Positions 1 to 8,278 of a stretch of DNA of 11,439 nt are shown one piece after another. Each line of letters starts with the position of its first letter. The first letter of the stretch is position 1. This stretch comes from Desulfofustis sp. GTDB lineage: Bacteria > Desulfobacterota > Desulfobulbia > Desulfobulbales > Desulfocapsaceae. The notes below the pieces were generated by a model. That model searched no databases and was not told where the DNA came from. It worked only from the letters and a program-made list of their open reading frames with translations. The position numbers and the translations under genes were made by a program. Location: NCBI GenBank assembly GCA_030145365.1, contig JAQYVS010000033.1:1-11439 (forward strand), given 5' to 3'.

Positions 1-3000
1 TACAGGACCAGAGCTTCTTGAACAGTTTTATCCGATCAGCACAATAAAAAAGAAACGAGACAAATATTTTTTAAGCTTTGCTGAGGAGACCGCCTTTGGT
101 ACCAGATTGGAGTTTGATCTGATAAATCCGAAAGACGGGGAAGTTCTTGGTAAAAAAGGGCGTAAAATTTCCCGGGCACTCTGTCGCCGGATAGAAGAAG
201 CGGGTATTGAGTATCTGCAGATTTCTGCCGAAGCCCTCGTTGGCAAGGTTATTTGCCATGATATCGCTGATCCTGCTGAAGAGCAGCCGCTTGTCATACA
301 CAATACCGAGATCACCGAGTCATTGATGGAAACTCTCGATGGTGCTGGAATTAAAGAGTTCAGAGTGCTGGGCATCGATGGGGTGAAATATTCAGATTCA
401 TTCAGAAAAACACTGGCGGTTGACAAGGTTGCCTCCACCGAAGACGCGCTACTTGAGATTTACCGGCGCTTGAGACCCTCTAGCCCTCCGACCCTGGAGG
501 TGGCTGAAGGTTTTTTCCAGAACCTGTTCTTTAATCCAGAGCTGTATGATCTCTCTGAAGTTGGACGTTACAAGATAAATGCTCGGCTCGGCCTCGATGT
601 GGACATCTCTCAGCGCGCCCTCACCAGAGATGATATTGTGGAGGGGATAAAATACCTGGTTCGACTGAAAGACTCCCAGGGAACGGTCGATGATATCGAT
701 CATCTGGGTAACCGGCGGGTCAGAACTATCGGAGAACTGGTGGAGAATCAGTACCGCATGGGCCTTGTTCGAATGGAGCGTGCTATCAAAGAGCGCATGA
801 CACTCCAGGATGTGGAAACCCTGATGCCCCATGATCTGGTAAATCCGAAACCGATTTCAGCGGCAATCAAAGAGTTTTTCGGTACCAGTCAGCTGTCCCA
901 ATTTATGGATCAGACCAATCCGCTTTCTGAGGTCACCCATAAACGACGTTTGAGTGCCCTGGGACCGGGCGGTCTGTCTCGTGAGCGTGCAGGATTTGAG
1001 GTTCGTGATGTGCATCCGACCCATTATGGCAGGATTTGTCCGGTTGAAACACCGGAGGGACCAAACATCGGTTTGATCGTATCGTTGGCCACCTATGCCC
1101 GGGTAAACCCGTACGGTTTTATTGAAACCCCGTACCGTAACGTGGGTGATCGAATCGTCTATGATGAGAAGATTTCCTATCTCAGTGCCCTTCAGGAGCA
1201 GAATAACTATATTGCTCCGGCCTTGACACCGTTGGACTCAAAAAATCGAATCATCCCTGATACTTTGATTGTCAGAGAGGACGGTGAGGTTATAACTACG
1301 ATCGCTGAGAGTGTCACCTATATGGACATTGCCCCAAATCAGCTGGTAAGCGTTGCAGCCTCGCTGATTCCCTTTCTGGAAAACGATGATGCCAACCGGG
1401 CCTTGATGGGATCCAATATGCAGCGTCAAGCGGTACCGCTGATGCGAACCGCAGCACCGTTGGTCGGAACTGGAATGGAGCGTTACGTCGCCAGGGATTC
1501 CGGAGCCTGTCTGCTTGCAGGTGGAGACGGCGTGGTTGAAGAAGTGGATGCAAACCGAATTGTGGTTGGTTATGACGAGCCGGGTATCGATGGTTCGGCT
1601 ACCGGCGTCGCCGTATATCGCTTGGAAAAATATAAAAAATCGAACCAGAACACCTGTTTTAACCAGAAGCCACTGGTCAAGCCGGGAACGAAAGTTCAGA
1701 AAGGTACAGTGCTGGCAGATGGTCCTTCATGTGACAATGGTGAGCTGGCTCTTGGCAAGAATGTCACCATTGCTTTCATGCCGTGGCGCGGGTTCAACTT
1801 TGAGGATTCCATCCTGATCAACGAACGGTTGTTGAAGCAGGATACCTTCACCTCGCTTCATATCGAAGTGTTCGATACCATGGCTCGCGATACCAAGCTG
1901 GGCAAAGAAGAAATAACCCGAGATATTCCCAACGTCAGCGAAGAGACCCTCAGAAACCTGGATGAATCGGGAATCGTGCGAATCGGAGCCGAAGTAGGGG
2001 CCGGTGATACTCTTGTGGGAAAAGTAACCCCCAAAGGTGAAACGGTACTGTCGCCGGAAGAGAAATTGTTACGGGCAATCTTTGGCGAAAAGGCTCAGGA
2101 TGTGAAAGACTCCTCACTTCGGGTTCCACCGGGCGTCGAAGGCGTGGTGATCGATGCCAAGGTATTTTCACGAAAAGGTGTTGACAAGGATGAGCGGTCC
2201 CTGATGATTGAGGATCTGGAGATCGATAAACTCAACCGGGATAAGCTCGATGAAATTGCCAGCCTAAAGCGCGGTGTCTGTCGAGAAATGGGTAAGGTCC
2301 TGGATAATAAAACCGTTAAAGAAGACGTCACAGCAAAAGACGGTAAGAATCTGGTTAAGCTCGGCAAGAAATTCAGTGCAGATCTGGCCGGAGCGGTAGG
2401 GTTTCATAATCTGCGTAAGCTCGATTTTTCTCAACGAGCCAAATACCTTGAAAAGATAGAAGATGTTTATGGCCGTTACGAGAAACAGGCAGGACTGATC
2501 AGAGACCGCTACGATGGGATTATCGAGCGTTTAAAGAAAGGTGATGACCTGCCTCCGGGTGTGGTCAAGATGGTCAAGGTGTATGTGGCCACAAAGCGCA
2601 AACTCTCTGTCGGAGACAAAATGGCCGGGCGTCATGGAAACAAAGGTGTCGTCTCCTGCCTACTCCCGCAAGAGGATATGCCCTATTTTGCAGATGGCAC
2701 AACGGTGGATATCGTTTTAAATCCACTTGGTGTGCCGTCTCGTATGAACGTTGGCCAGGTACTGGAGACTCATATTGGCTATGCTGCAAAAAAACTGGGT
2801 AATCAACTCAATACTATGGCTCTGGAACAGGGGGCCGAAATAATAAAAGCAAAGCTGAAGAAGGTCTACTCCAAGGATGAATTCACGGCAATAACCAAAG
2901 GCCTCGGTGATGAAGAACTGATCGAATGGGCCCGGGACCATCAGGAGGGCCTGCATCTCGCCACTCCGGTCTTTGATGGAGCTGAGGAAGTAGATATCCG

Positions 3001-3442
3001 CAGCCTTCTGGTTGAAGCCGGCGTCGATGAAGTGGGGCAGGTACAGCTTTACGACGGGCTGAGCGGAGATCCCTTCGCTAACAAGGTTACCGTGGGCGTG
3101 ATGTATATGCTGAAACTCCACCATCTGGTCGACAACAAAATTCATGCCCGGTCTACCGGACCGTATTCCCTTGTTACCCAGCAACCGCTGGGTGGTAAGG
3201 CACAGTTCGGCGGCCAGAGACTTGGTGAGATGGAAGTGTGGGCCATGGAAGCATATGGTGCCGCTTATACACTCAAAGAATTTTTAACAGCTAAATCAGA
3301 TGATGTGGAAGGCCGGACCCAGATGTATGAACGTATTGTCAAGGGAGATAACTTCCTGTCAACCGGCCTGCCGGAGTCTTTTCATGTTCTGGTTAAAGAA
3401 CTGCAGGGACTGTGTCTAAATATGGAGCTCATAGAAGAATAG
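1..3442 (+). CDS. rpoB: RNA polymerase beta subunit, 5'-truncated by window edge
   Basis: This is the beta subunit of DNA-dependent RNA polymerase, which forms one side of the active-site cleft. The reading frame is open from base 2, so the gene starts upstream; 1146 residues are visible and about 220 are missing compared with E. coli. The TTG at 107 is an internal Leu codon, not a start, because homology continues upstream of it. The visible part begins in the lobe/protrusion region. The rifampicin-pocket segment (about 881-974) reads SQLSQFMDQTNPLSEVTHKR and keeps the Gln, Asp, His and Ser at E. coli positions 513, 516, 526 and 531, so a rifampicin-sensitive enzyme is expected. The active-site block GDKMAGRHGNKG lies near 2612-2647, with its two conserved lysines at 2618-2620 and 2642-2644. 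A lysine- and glutamate-rich insertion at about 2175-2540 matches the beta-i9 (SI2) position. The C-terminal clamp motif GGKAQFGGQRLGEMEVWA is intact, and the gene ends in TAG. Confidence 0.99.
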   Translation, partial: TGPELLEQFYPISTIKKKRDKYFLSFAEETAFGTRLEFDLINPKDGEVLGKKGRKISRALCRRIEEAGIEYLQISAEALVGKVICHDIADPAEEQPLVIHNTEITESLMETLDGAGIKEFRVLGIDGVKYSDSFRKTLAVDKVASTEDALLEIYRRLRPSSPPTLEVAEGFFQNLFFNPELYDLSEVGRYKINARLGLDVDISQRALTRDDIVEGIKYLVRLKDSQGTVDDIDHLGNRRVRTIGELVENQYRMGLVRMERAIKERMTLQDVETLMPHDLVNPKPISAAIKEFFGTSQLSQFMDQTNPLSEVTHKRRLSALGPGGLSRERAGFEVRDVHPTHYGRICPVETPEGPNIGLIVSLATYARVNPYGFIETPYRNVGDRIVYDEKISYLSALQEQNNYIAPALTPLDSKNRIIPDTLIVREDGEVITTIAESVTYMDIAPNQLVSVAASLIPFLENDDANRALMGSNMQRQAVPLMRTAAPLVGTGMERYVARDSGACLLAGGDGVVEEVDANRIVVGYDEPGIDGSATGVAVYRLEKYKKSNQNTCFNQKPLVKPGTKVQKGTVLADGPSCDNGELALGKNVTIAFMPWRGFNFEDSILINERLLKQDTFTSLHIEVFDTMARDTKLGKEEITRDIPNVSEETLRNLDESGIVRIGAEVGAGDTLVGKVTPKGETVLSPEEKLLRAIFGEKAQDVKDSSLRVPPGVEGVVIDAKVFSRKGVDKDERSLMIEDLEIDKLNRDKLDEIASLKRGVCREMGKVLDNKTVKEDVTAKDGKNLVKLGKKFSADLAGAVGFHNLRKLDFSQRAKYLEKIEDVYGRYEKQAGLIRDRYDGIIERLKKGDDLPPGVVKMVKVYVATKRKLSVGDKMAGRHGNKGVVSCLLPQEDMPYFADGTTVDIVLNPLGVPSRMNVGQVLETHIGYAAKKLGNQLNTMALEQGAEIIKAKLKKVYSKDEFTAITKGLGDEELIEWARDHQEGLHLATPVFDGAEEVDIRSLLVEAGVDEVGQVQLYDGLSGDPFANKVTVGVMYMLKLHHLVDNKIHARSTGPYSLVTQQPLGGKAQFGGQRLGEMEVWAMEAYGAAYTLKEFLTAKSDDVEGRTQMYERIVKGDNFLSTGLPESFHVLVKELQGLCLNMELIEE

Positions 3443-3480
3443 CGCGCATATTGCAGCATTTTTCAGGCTCAAACCAAGCT

Positions 3481-3523
3481 CTTCAAGACCCGGAAATCGA
3501 AAAACCGGGTTAAAAATTTGAAG
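3481..3523 (+). repeat. Nested inverted repeats in the rpoB-rpoC spacer
   Basis: An outer pair of arms, CTTCAA (3481-3486) and TTGAAG (3518-3523), encloses an inner pair, ACCCGG (3488-3493) and CCGGGT (3505-3510). Both pairs are perfect six-base complements. The inner loop is 11 bases and A-rich. The structure ends two bases before the rpoC Shine-Dalgarno sequence. It is not followed by a T-run, so it does not look like an intrinsic terminator. An effect on mRNA processing or rpoC translation is inference only. Confidence 0.5.
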
Positions 3524-3525
3524 CA

Positions 3526-3532
3526 GAGGTGA
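3526..3532 (+). promoter_or_regulatory. rpoC ribosome binding site fixing a GTG start
   Basis: GAGGTGA is a seven-base match to the 3' end of 16S rRNA and lies four bases before the GTG at 3537. It supports this non-ATG start, which also aligns with the N-terminus of known beta' subunits. Confidence 0.85.
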
Positions 3533-3536
3533 ACTC

Positions 3537-6500
3537 GTGGAAGAGTTATTCAATTTTTTTCAAAAACCGAAAGCTCCTATTAAATTTAAAGCGGTAAAAA
3601 TATCTCTTGCCTCTCCCGAGAAGATTCTTGACTGGTCTCATGGTGAGGTCAAGAAGCCGGAGACGATTAACTATCGGACCTTTAAACCGGAACGTGATGG
3701 TCTTTTCTGTGCCAAAATATTTGGACCGGTAAAGGATTTCGAGTGTAATTGTGGAAAATATAAGCGGATGAAGCATCGCGGCGTTGTCTGCGAAAAGTGC
3801 GGTGTTGAGGTTATCCAATCCAAGGTTCGGCGGGAAAGGCTGGGACATATCAAGCTGGCGGCGCCTGTCGCTCATATCTGGTTCTTGAAAAGCCTGCCGA
3901 GTAAGATCGGTGCAGTTCTGGATATGACCTTAAAGCAGCTGGAGCGGATTTTATATTTTGAGCAATATGCCGTTGTCGAGTCTGAAACTGAGGATATCCC
4001 AGCAGGAACTCTGCTCACCGAGGAAAAATACCGTAACGCCAGAGAAGAATATCCCGGACAGTTCCGGGTTGGCATCGGTGCGGAAGCGATTCGCGAGTTG
4101 CTTGCTTCCCAGAAACTCAAAGAGATGTCCATAGAGCTGAGAGCAGAAATGGGTACCACCGGTTCCCAGACCAAACGTCAGAAACTGGGAAAACGGTTGT
4201 TGGTCATTGAGGCGTTTCTCGAGTCCGGCAATGAACCGGAATGGATGATTTTGGAAGTGATTCCGGTATTACCGCCGGATCTCAGACCCTTGGTACCGCT
4301 TGAGGGTGGGCGTTTCGCAACTTCTGATCTTAATGATCTGTACCGCAGGGTTATCAACCGGAATAATAGACTGAAACGTCTTCTGGAACTGGATGCACCT
4401 GATATCATCATTCGTAATGAAAAGCGTATGCTCCAGGAAGCGGTCGATGTCCTGTTCGATAACGGTCGTCGCGGTCGGGTAATTACCGGAGCCAACAAAC
4501 GGCCGCTCAAGTCGCTGGCTGATATGCTCAAAGGCAAGCAGGGGCGCTTTCGTCAGAATCTGCTCGGCAAGCGTGTTGATTATTCCGGCCGTTCTGTTAT
4601 CGTGGTCGGTCCTAAACTGCGCCTGCACCAATGCGGTCTGCCGAAAAAAATGGCACTCGAGCTGTTCAAGCCCTTCATCTACAATAAGCTGGAGCGGCGC
4701 GGCTATGTAACAACCATCAAGAGCGCCCGTAAGATGGTAGAAAAAGGGGTCAAAGAGGTCTGGGATGTGCTCGACGAGGTTGTCACCGAATATCCGGTCA
4801 TCCTTAACCGTGCCCCAACCCTTCATCGTCTTGGTATGCAAGCCTTTGAAGCTGTGTTGATCGAGGGGAAGGCCATTCAGCTCCATCCGTTGGTCTGTGC
4901 AGCTTTTAACGCAGACTTTGACGGCGACCAGATGGCGGTCCATGTACCATTGTCCGTGGAGGCTCAGGTTGAGGCCCGAGTGCTGATGATGTCCACCAAC
5001 AACATCTTGTCTCCGGCCAACGGTGAACCGATCATCATCCCGTCTCAGGATATCGTTCTTGGGCTCTACTACATGACCAGAGAGCGTATCAATGTTGCAG
5101 GCGAAGGCAAGGTTTTTTCCGATGTGGCTGAAGCCCGGATTGCATATGATCACGGAGAAGTCGATCTGCAGGCCAGAATCAAGGTCCGGATGGACTCAAA
5201 GTTGGTTGAGACAACAATGGGCAGGGTCATCATCGGCGAACTCCTGCCAAAAAACCTGCCTTTTGAGGTGGTAAACCAGGTGCTCACCAAAAAGGCCCTG
5301 GCCAAACTGATCGATTTCACCTACCGATATGCCGGAACCAAAGACACGGTAATTCTTACCGATCGCCTGAAGGATACCGGGTATGAATATGCCACTAAAG
5401 CCGGTATCTCCATCTGCATCAACGACATGAAGATTCCGCTGGCCAAGGAAGATATGGTAGAGCGGGCCGAAACGGATGTATTAGACGTTGAAAAGCAATA
5501 TTCAGACGGTTTGATCACCTCCGGTGAGAAATATAATAAAGTTGTCGATATCTGGTCAAAGGCTACGGAGGATGTGGCTAATGAGATGATGACCGAAATC
5601 AAGGTGGAATACGTTAGGGATCGGGAAAATAACGTGGTCGAATCATCGAGTTTCAATTCTATCTTTATCATGGCCGATTCCGGAGCAAGGGGATCACGGG
5701 ACCAGATAAGGCAGCTAGCCGGAATGAGGGGTTTGATGGCCAAACCTTCCGGTGAAATTATTGAAACACCGATCAAAGCAAACTTCAGAGAAGGCCTGGG
5801 TGTTCTTGAGTATTTCATTTCAACCCATGGCGCCCGAAAGGGGCTGGCCGATACGGCGTTGAAAACGGCAAACTCAGGTTATTTAACCCGGCGTTTGGTG
5901 GATGTTGCCCAGGAATCGACCATTGTAGAAACAGATTGCCGGACCCTGGACGGCATTATTGCCGAACCTCTGGTAGATGGTGGCGAGATTATTGTTCCGA
6001 TTGGTGAACGAGTCCTGGGTAGGGTTGCTCTCGAAGACGTACATGATCCATTTTCCGAAGAGGTTATTGTTGCCTACGGTAATGAGATTACGGAATCGAT
6101 TGTTGATAAAATTGAGGCCGCAGGCATCGACCGGGTTACCATCCGTTCGGTGCTCACCTGCCGAGCCAGAAGAGGCGTGTGTGCCAAATGCTATGGCCGT
6201 GATTTAGGCCGTGGGCATATGGTTAACAGAGGAGAGGCCGTTGGCGTCATTGCCGCCCAATCGATCGGAGAGCCAGGGACTCAGCTTACCATGCGTACCT
6301 TTCACATTGGTGGTACGGCAAGCAGGGCGGTGGAACAGGCCGAACTTATCACCCAGCTTGGCGGGGTCGTTGCCTTTAAAAACCTGCATTTTGTAGAAAA
6401 TGCTGAAGGCATTAAAATCGTCATGAACCGCAATGCCGAAATTCTCGTCCTTGATGAACAGGATTTCACCAAACACCTTGAGGGATACAAGCTTAGTGCC

Positions 6501-7748
6501 AAAGACACAGAGCTTGAGATGGCCGAAAATGGTGACATTGTCATCCGGGTAAAAGGTGAGATAGAGAAGAAGGCTAAGATTCGTGAGCGTGAGCGATTTA
6601 AGGTCAACTATGGTGCCCAGATCCTGGTCAATGAGTGGGCCTCAGTCGAGCCTGCGGTAATCCTTGCCGACTGGGATGCATACACAATCCCGATTGTTGC
6701 TGAGGTCGGTGGCATCATCAAGTATGGCGATGTGCTTGAGGGCGCAACCATGCAGGAGAAGGTGGATCCGGTTACCGGTAAATCATCCAAGGTCATCGTC
6801 CATGCATCCGCTGGTCAGCAGTTCACTCCGAGGGTTTCGGTGAAAAGCGATCGGGGCAAGACTCTGAAACTGCCGGATTCCGAGGTTTTTGCTCGGTACG
6901 GTCTTCCGGTTGGCTCTATTATTACCGTTGAAGATGGTGATGAGATTAAACCGGGTACCATTGTCGGTAAAATTCCGAGGGAAACGTCAAAAACCAAGGA
7001 TATTACCGGTGGTCTGCCCCGGGTTGCCGAACTTTTTGAAGTTCGCAAACCAAAAGAACCCGCCATTATTTCAGAAATTGACGGACGGGTCAGTTTCGGT
7101 AAGGAACTCAAAGGAAAACGACGGGTTGTTGTTACTCCTGAGTATGGAGAATCCCAGGAATACCTGGTACCCAAGTCGAAACATATCATCGTCCATGAGG
7201 GCGACTATGTTCAGGCCGGTGAGCGGCTGATGGAGGGTACTATTCTCCCCAATGACATTCTCAAGGTTTTGGGCGTAAAAGAGCTGGCCAAGTTCCTGGT
7301 CAACGAAATCCAGGAAGTGTACCGATTGCAGGGTGTCAAGATCAACGATAAGCACATTGAAGTTATCGTTCGTCAGATGCTGCGCCGGGTCCTGATTACT
7401 GGTGCGGGTGATTCAAAGTTCATGATTGGGGAACAGGTAGAATGGTGGGTTTTTGAAAATGAACGAGACCGCTTGATGGCCGAGAGAAGTACCTTCATGG
7501 CTGAAGGAGGCAAAGCAGCTGAGGCACCCAAACCGCCCGCGGCAGAGCCGCTTCTGCTTGGAGTTACCAAAGCATCGCTTTCAACCGAAAGCTTTATTTC
7601 GGCGGCCTCATTTCAGGAGACCACTAAAGTTCTGACCAATGCTGCTATGGCCGGTAAAACGGACGAATTAAAAGGGTTGAAGGAGAATGTAATCATGGGC
7701 CGGCTTATTTCAGCAGGTACCGGGATTACTAAAGAGATAGTGAATTAA
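3537..7748 (+). CDS. rpoC: RNA polymerase beta' subunit
   Basis: This 1403-residue protein is the beta' subunit, which carries the catalytic magnesium site. It is close in length to the 1407-residue E. coli protein. The N-terminal zinc ribbon uses Cys70, Cys72, Cys85 and Cys88. The active-site motif NADFDGDQM starts at residue 458, with the magnesium-binding aspartates at 460, 462 and 464. The second zinc site is Cys801, Cys875, Cys882 and Cys885. The trigger loop contains Met919, Arg920 and His923 in the motif QLTMRTFHIGG and is interrupted by an SI3-type insertion from about residue 930 to 1145, after which KDITGGLPRVAELFE resumes the trigger helix. SI3 appears about 35 residues longer than in E. 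coli. An Ala/Pro/Lys/Glu-rich linker lies near residues 1323-1340, and the C-terminal tail is shorter than in E. coli. The start is GTG. The gene follows rpoB after 94 bases and is presumably cotranscribed with it. Confidence 0.99.
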   Translation: MEELFNFFQKPKAPIKFKAVKISLASPEKILDWSHGEVKKPETINYRTFKPERDGLFCAKIFGPVKDFECNCGKYKRMKHRGVVCEKCGVEVIQSKVRRERLGHIKLAAPVAHIWFLKSLPSKIGAVLDMTLKQLERILYFEQYAVVESETEDIPAGTLLTEEKYRNAREEYPGQFRVGIGAEAIRELLASQKLKEMSIELRAEMGTTGSQTKRQKLGKRLLVIEAFLESGNEPEWMILEVIPVLPPDLRPLVPLEGGRFATSDLNDLYRRVINRNNRLKRLLELDAPDIIIRNEKRMLQEAVDVLFDNGRRGRVITGANKRPLKSLADMLKGKQGRFRQNLLGKRVDYSGRSVIVVGPKLRLHQCGLPKKMALELFKPFIYNKLERRGYVTTIKSARKMVEKGVKEVWDVLDEVVTEYPVILNRAPTLHRLGMQAFEAVLIEGKAIQLHPLVCAAFNADFDGDQMAVHVPLSVEAQVEARVLMMSTNNILSPANGEPIIIPSQDIVLGLYYMTRERINVAGEGKVFSDVAEARIAYDHGEVDLQARIKVRMDSKLVETTMGRVIIGELLPKNLPFEVVNQVLTKKALAKLIDFTYRYAGTKDTVILTDRLKDTGYEYATKAGISICINDMKIPLAKEDMVERAETDVLDVEKQYSDGLITSGEKYNKVVDIWSKATEDVANEMMTEIKVEYVRDRENNVVESSSFNSIFIMADSGARGSRDQIRQLAGMRGLMAKPSGEIIETPIKANFREGLGVLEYFISTHGARKGLADTALKTANSGYLTRRLVDVAQESTIVETDCRTLDGIIAEPLVDGGEIIVPIGERVLGRVALEDVHDPFSEEVIVAYGNEITESIVDKIEAAGIDRVTIRSVLTCRARRGVCAKCYGRDLGRGHMVNRGEAVGVIAAQSIGEPGTQLTMRTFHIGGTASRAVEQAELITQLGGVVAFKNLHFVENAEGIKIVMNRNAEILVLDEQDFTKHLEGYKLSAKDTELEMAENGDIVIRVKGEIEKKAKIRERERFKVNYGAQILVNEWASVEPAVILADWDAYTIPIVAEVGGIIKYGDVLEGATMQEKVDPVTGKSSKVIVHASAGQQFTPRVSVKSDRGKTLKLPDSEVFARYGLPVGSIITVEDGDEIKPGTIVGKIPRETSKTKDITGGLPRVAELFEVRKPKEPAIISEIDGRVSFGKELKGKRRVVVTPEYGESQEYLVPKSKHIIVHEGDYVQAGERLMEGTILPNDILKVLGVKELAKFLVNEIQEVYRLQGVKINDKHIEVIVRQMLRRVLITGAGDSKFMIGEQVEWWVFENERDRLMAERSTFMAEGGKAAEAPKPPAAEPLLLGVTKASLSTESFISAASFQETTKVLTNAAMAGKTDELKGLKENVIMGRLISAGTGITKEIVN

Positions 7749-7771
7749 AATATTGCTTACGACTTTTTGGC

Positions 7772-7801
7772 TTGACACTGACTTAAGGGTAATGTAAATA
7801 T
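7772..7801 (+). promoter_or_regulatory. Probable sigma-70-type promoter for the str operon
   Basis: A perfect -35 hexamer, TTGACA, lies at 7772-7777 in the spacer after rpoC. The AT-rich block TGTAAATAT (7793-7801) falls 15 to 18 bases downstream. No single hexamer in it matches the -10 consensus well: TGTAAA at 15-base spacing matches four of six, and TAAATA at 17 or AAATAT at 18 match three. Transcription would begin near 7805-7810, about 75-80 bases before rpsL. The location between rpoC and rpsL makes this a sensible str-operon promoter. Its activity, and whether rpoBC transcripts also read through, cannot be told from sequence. Confidence 0.6.
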
Positions 7802-7808
7802 CCCTTTT

Positions 7809-7848
7809 TGCGCTTCAGCAAATGTGAGTATTAATTTACTGATGCGCA
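7809..7848 (+). repeat. Imperfect inverted repeat / leader hairpin upstream of rpsL
   Basis: Two 15-base arms, 7809-7823 and 7834-7848, pair at 13 of 15 positions around a 10-base loop. The base of the stem is TGCGC paired with GCGCA, followed by TCAG with CTGA and AAAT with ATTT, broken by one T-T and one C-A mismatch. No T-run follows on either strand, so this is not a standard intrinsic terminator. It sits at or just after the predicted transcription start and ends 20 bases before the rpsL Shine-Dalgarno sequence. A 5' mRNA structure or a protein-binding operator are both possible; the role is unknown. Confidence 0.65.
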
Positions 7849-7868
7849 GATAACAAAGACTATTTGAA

Positions 7869-7874
7869 GAGGAG
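7869..7874 (+). promoter_or_regulatory. rpsL ribosome binding site with long spacing
   Basis: GAGGAG precedes the rpsL ATG by 11 bases, longer than the usual 5-9. No better Shine-Dalgarno match lies nearer. The start itself is secure because it gives the standard S12 N-terminus. Confidence 0.75.
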
Positions 7875-7885
7875 CAGTACACGCA

Positions 7886-8257
7886 ATGCCAACAATTAAT
7901 CAGCTGGTACGCCAGGGCAGGAAAAAGATTGTCAAGAAAACTAATACGCCTGCTTTGAAGGGTTCCCCGCAAAAACGGGGTGTGTGTGTCAGGGTCTATA
8001 CCACAACCCCGAAAAAACCAAACTCAGCTCTGAGAAAGGTTGCCAGGGTGCGGTTGACCAACGGTATTGAAGTTACTTCATATATTCCTGGTATCGGGCA
8101 CAACCTCCAGGAGCACTCCGTTGTACTGATCAGGGGTGGAAGGGTAAAAGATCTTCCGGGTGTGCGATATCATGTCGTTCGCGGTACGCTTGATACACTG
8201 GGCGTGTCTGATCGACGCCAGGGCCGCTCGAAATATGGCGCGAAAAAGCCTTCATGA
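7886..8257 (+). CDS. rpsL: 30S ribosomal protein S12
   Basis: This 123-residue protein is S12, which lines the decoding centre of the small subunit and helps control translational accuracy. It begins MPTINQLVRQGRKK and spans the usual S12 length. The conserved motif TTPKKPNSALRK contains Lys43, and GGRVKDLPGVRYH contains Lys88 (numbered with the initiator Met). Both are the residues usually changed in streptomycin-resistant mutants, so this allele looks streptomycin-sensitive. Asp89 is the residue that RimO methylthiolates in E. coli; whether that happens here is unknown. It is the first gene of the str operon and lies downstream of a likely promoter and leader hairpin. It ends in TGA followed at once by an in-frame TAA. 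Confidence 0.99.
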   Translation: MPTINQLVRQGRKKIVKKTNTPALKGSPQKRGVCVRVYTTTPKKPNSALRKVARVRLTNGIEVTSYIPGIGHNLQEHSVVLIRGGRVKDLPGVRYHVVRGTLDTLGVSDRRQGRSKYGAKKPS

Positions 8258-8278
8258 TAAGGGCTGGAGAATAGAATT

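Noticed and set aside
107..109. TTG as a possible rpoB start
   Set aside because: The same frame is open to the window edge and the residues before it match the beta subunit, so the start lies outside the window.
863..980. Possible rifampicin-resistance allele in rpoB
   Set aside because: The pocket residues equivalent to E. coli 513, 516, 526 and 531 are all the sensitive type.
2717..3184. 155-codon open frame on the minus strand inside rpoB
   Set aside because: It is antisense to conserved beta-subunit coding sequence, with no domain recognised; a shadow frame.
4269..5153. 294-codon open frame on the minus strand inside rpoC
   Set aside because: It lies wholly antisense to the conserved catalytic core of beta', shows no recognisable domain, and is explained as a shadow of rpoC codon composition.
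7785..7809. Possible intrinsic terminator after rpoC (AAGGG/CCCTT followed by T residues)
   Set aside because: The stem is only five base pairs with a 12-base loop, and two of the T residues are used in the stem; too weak to annotate as a terminator.
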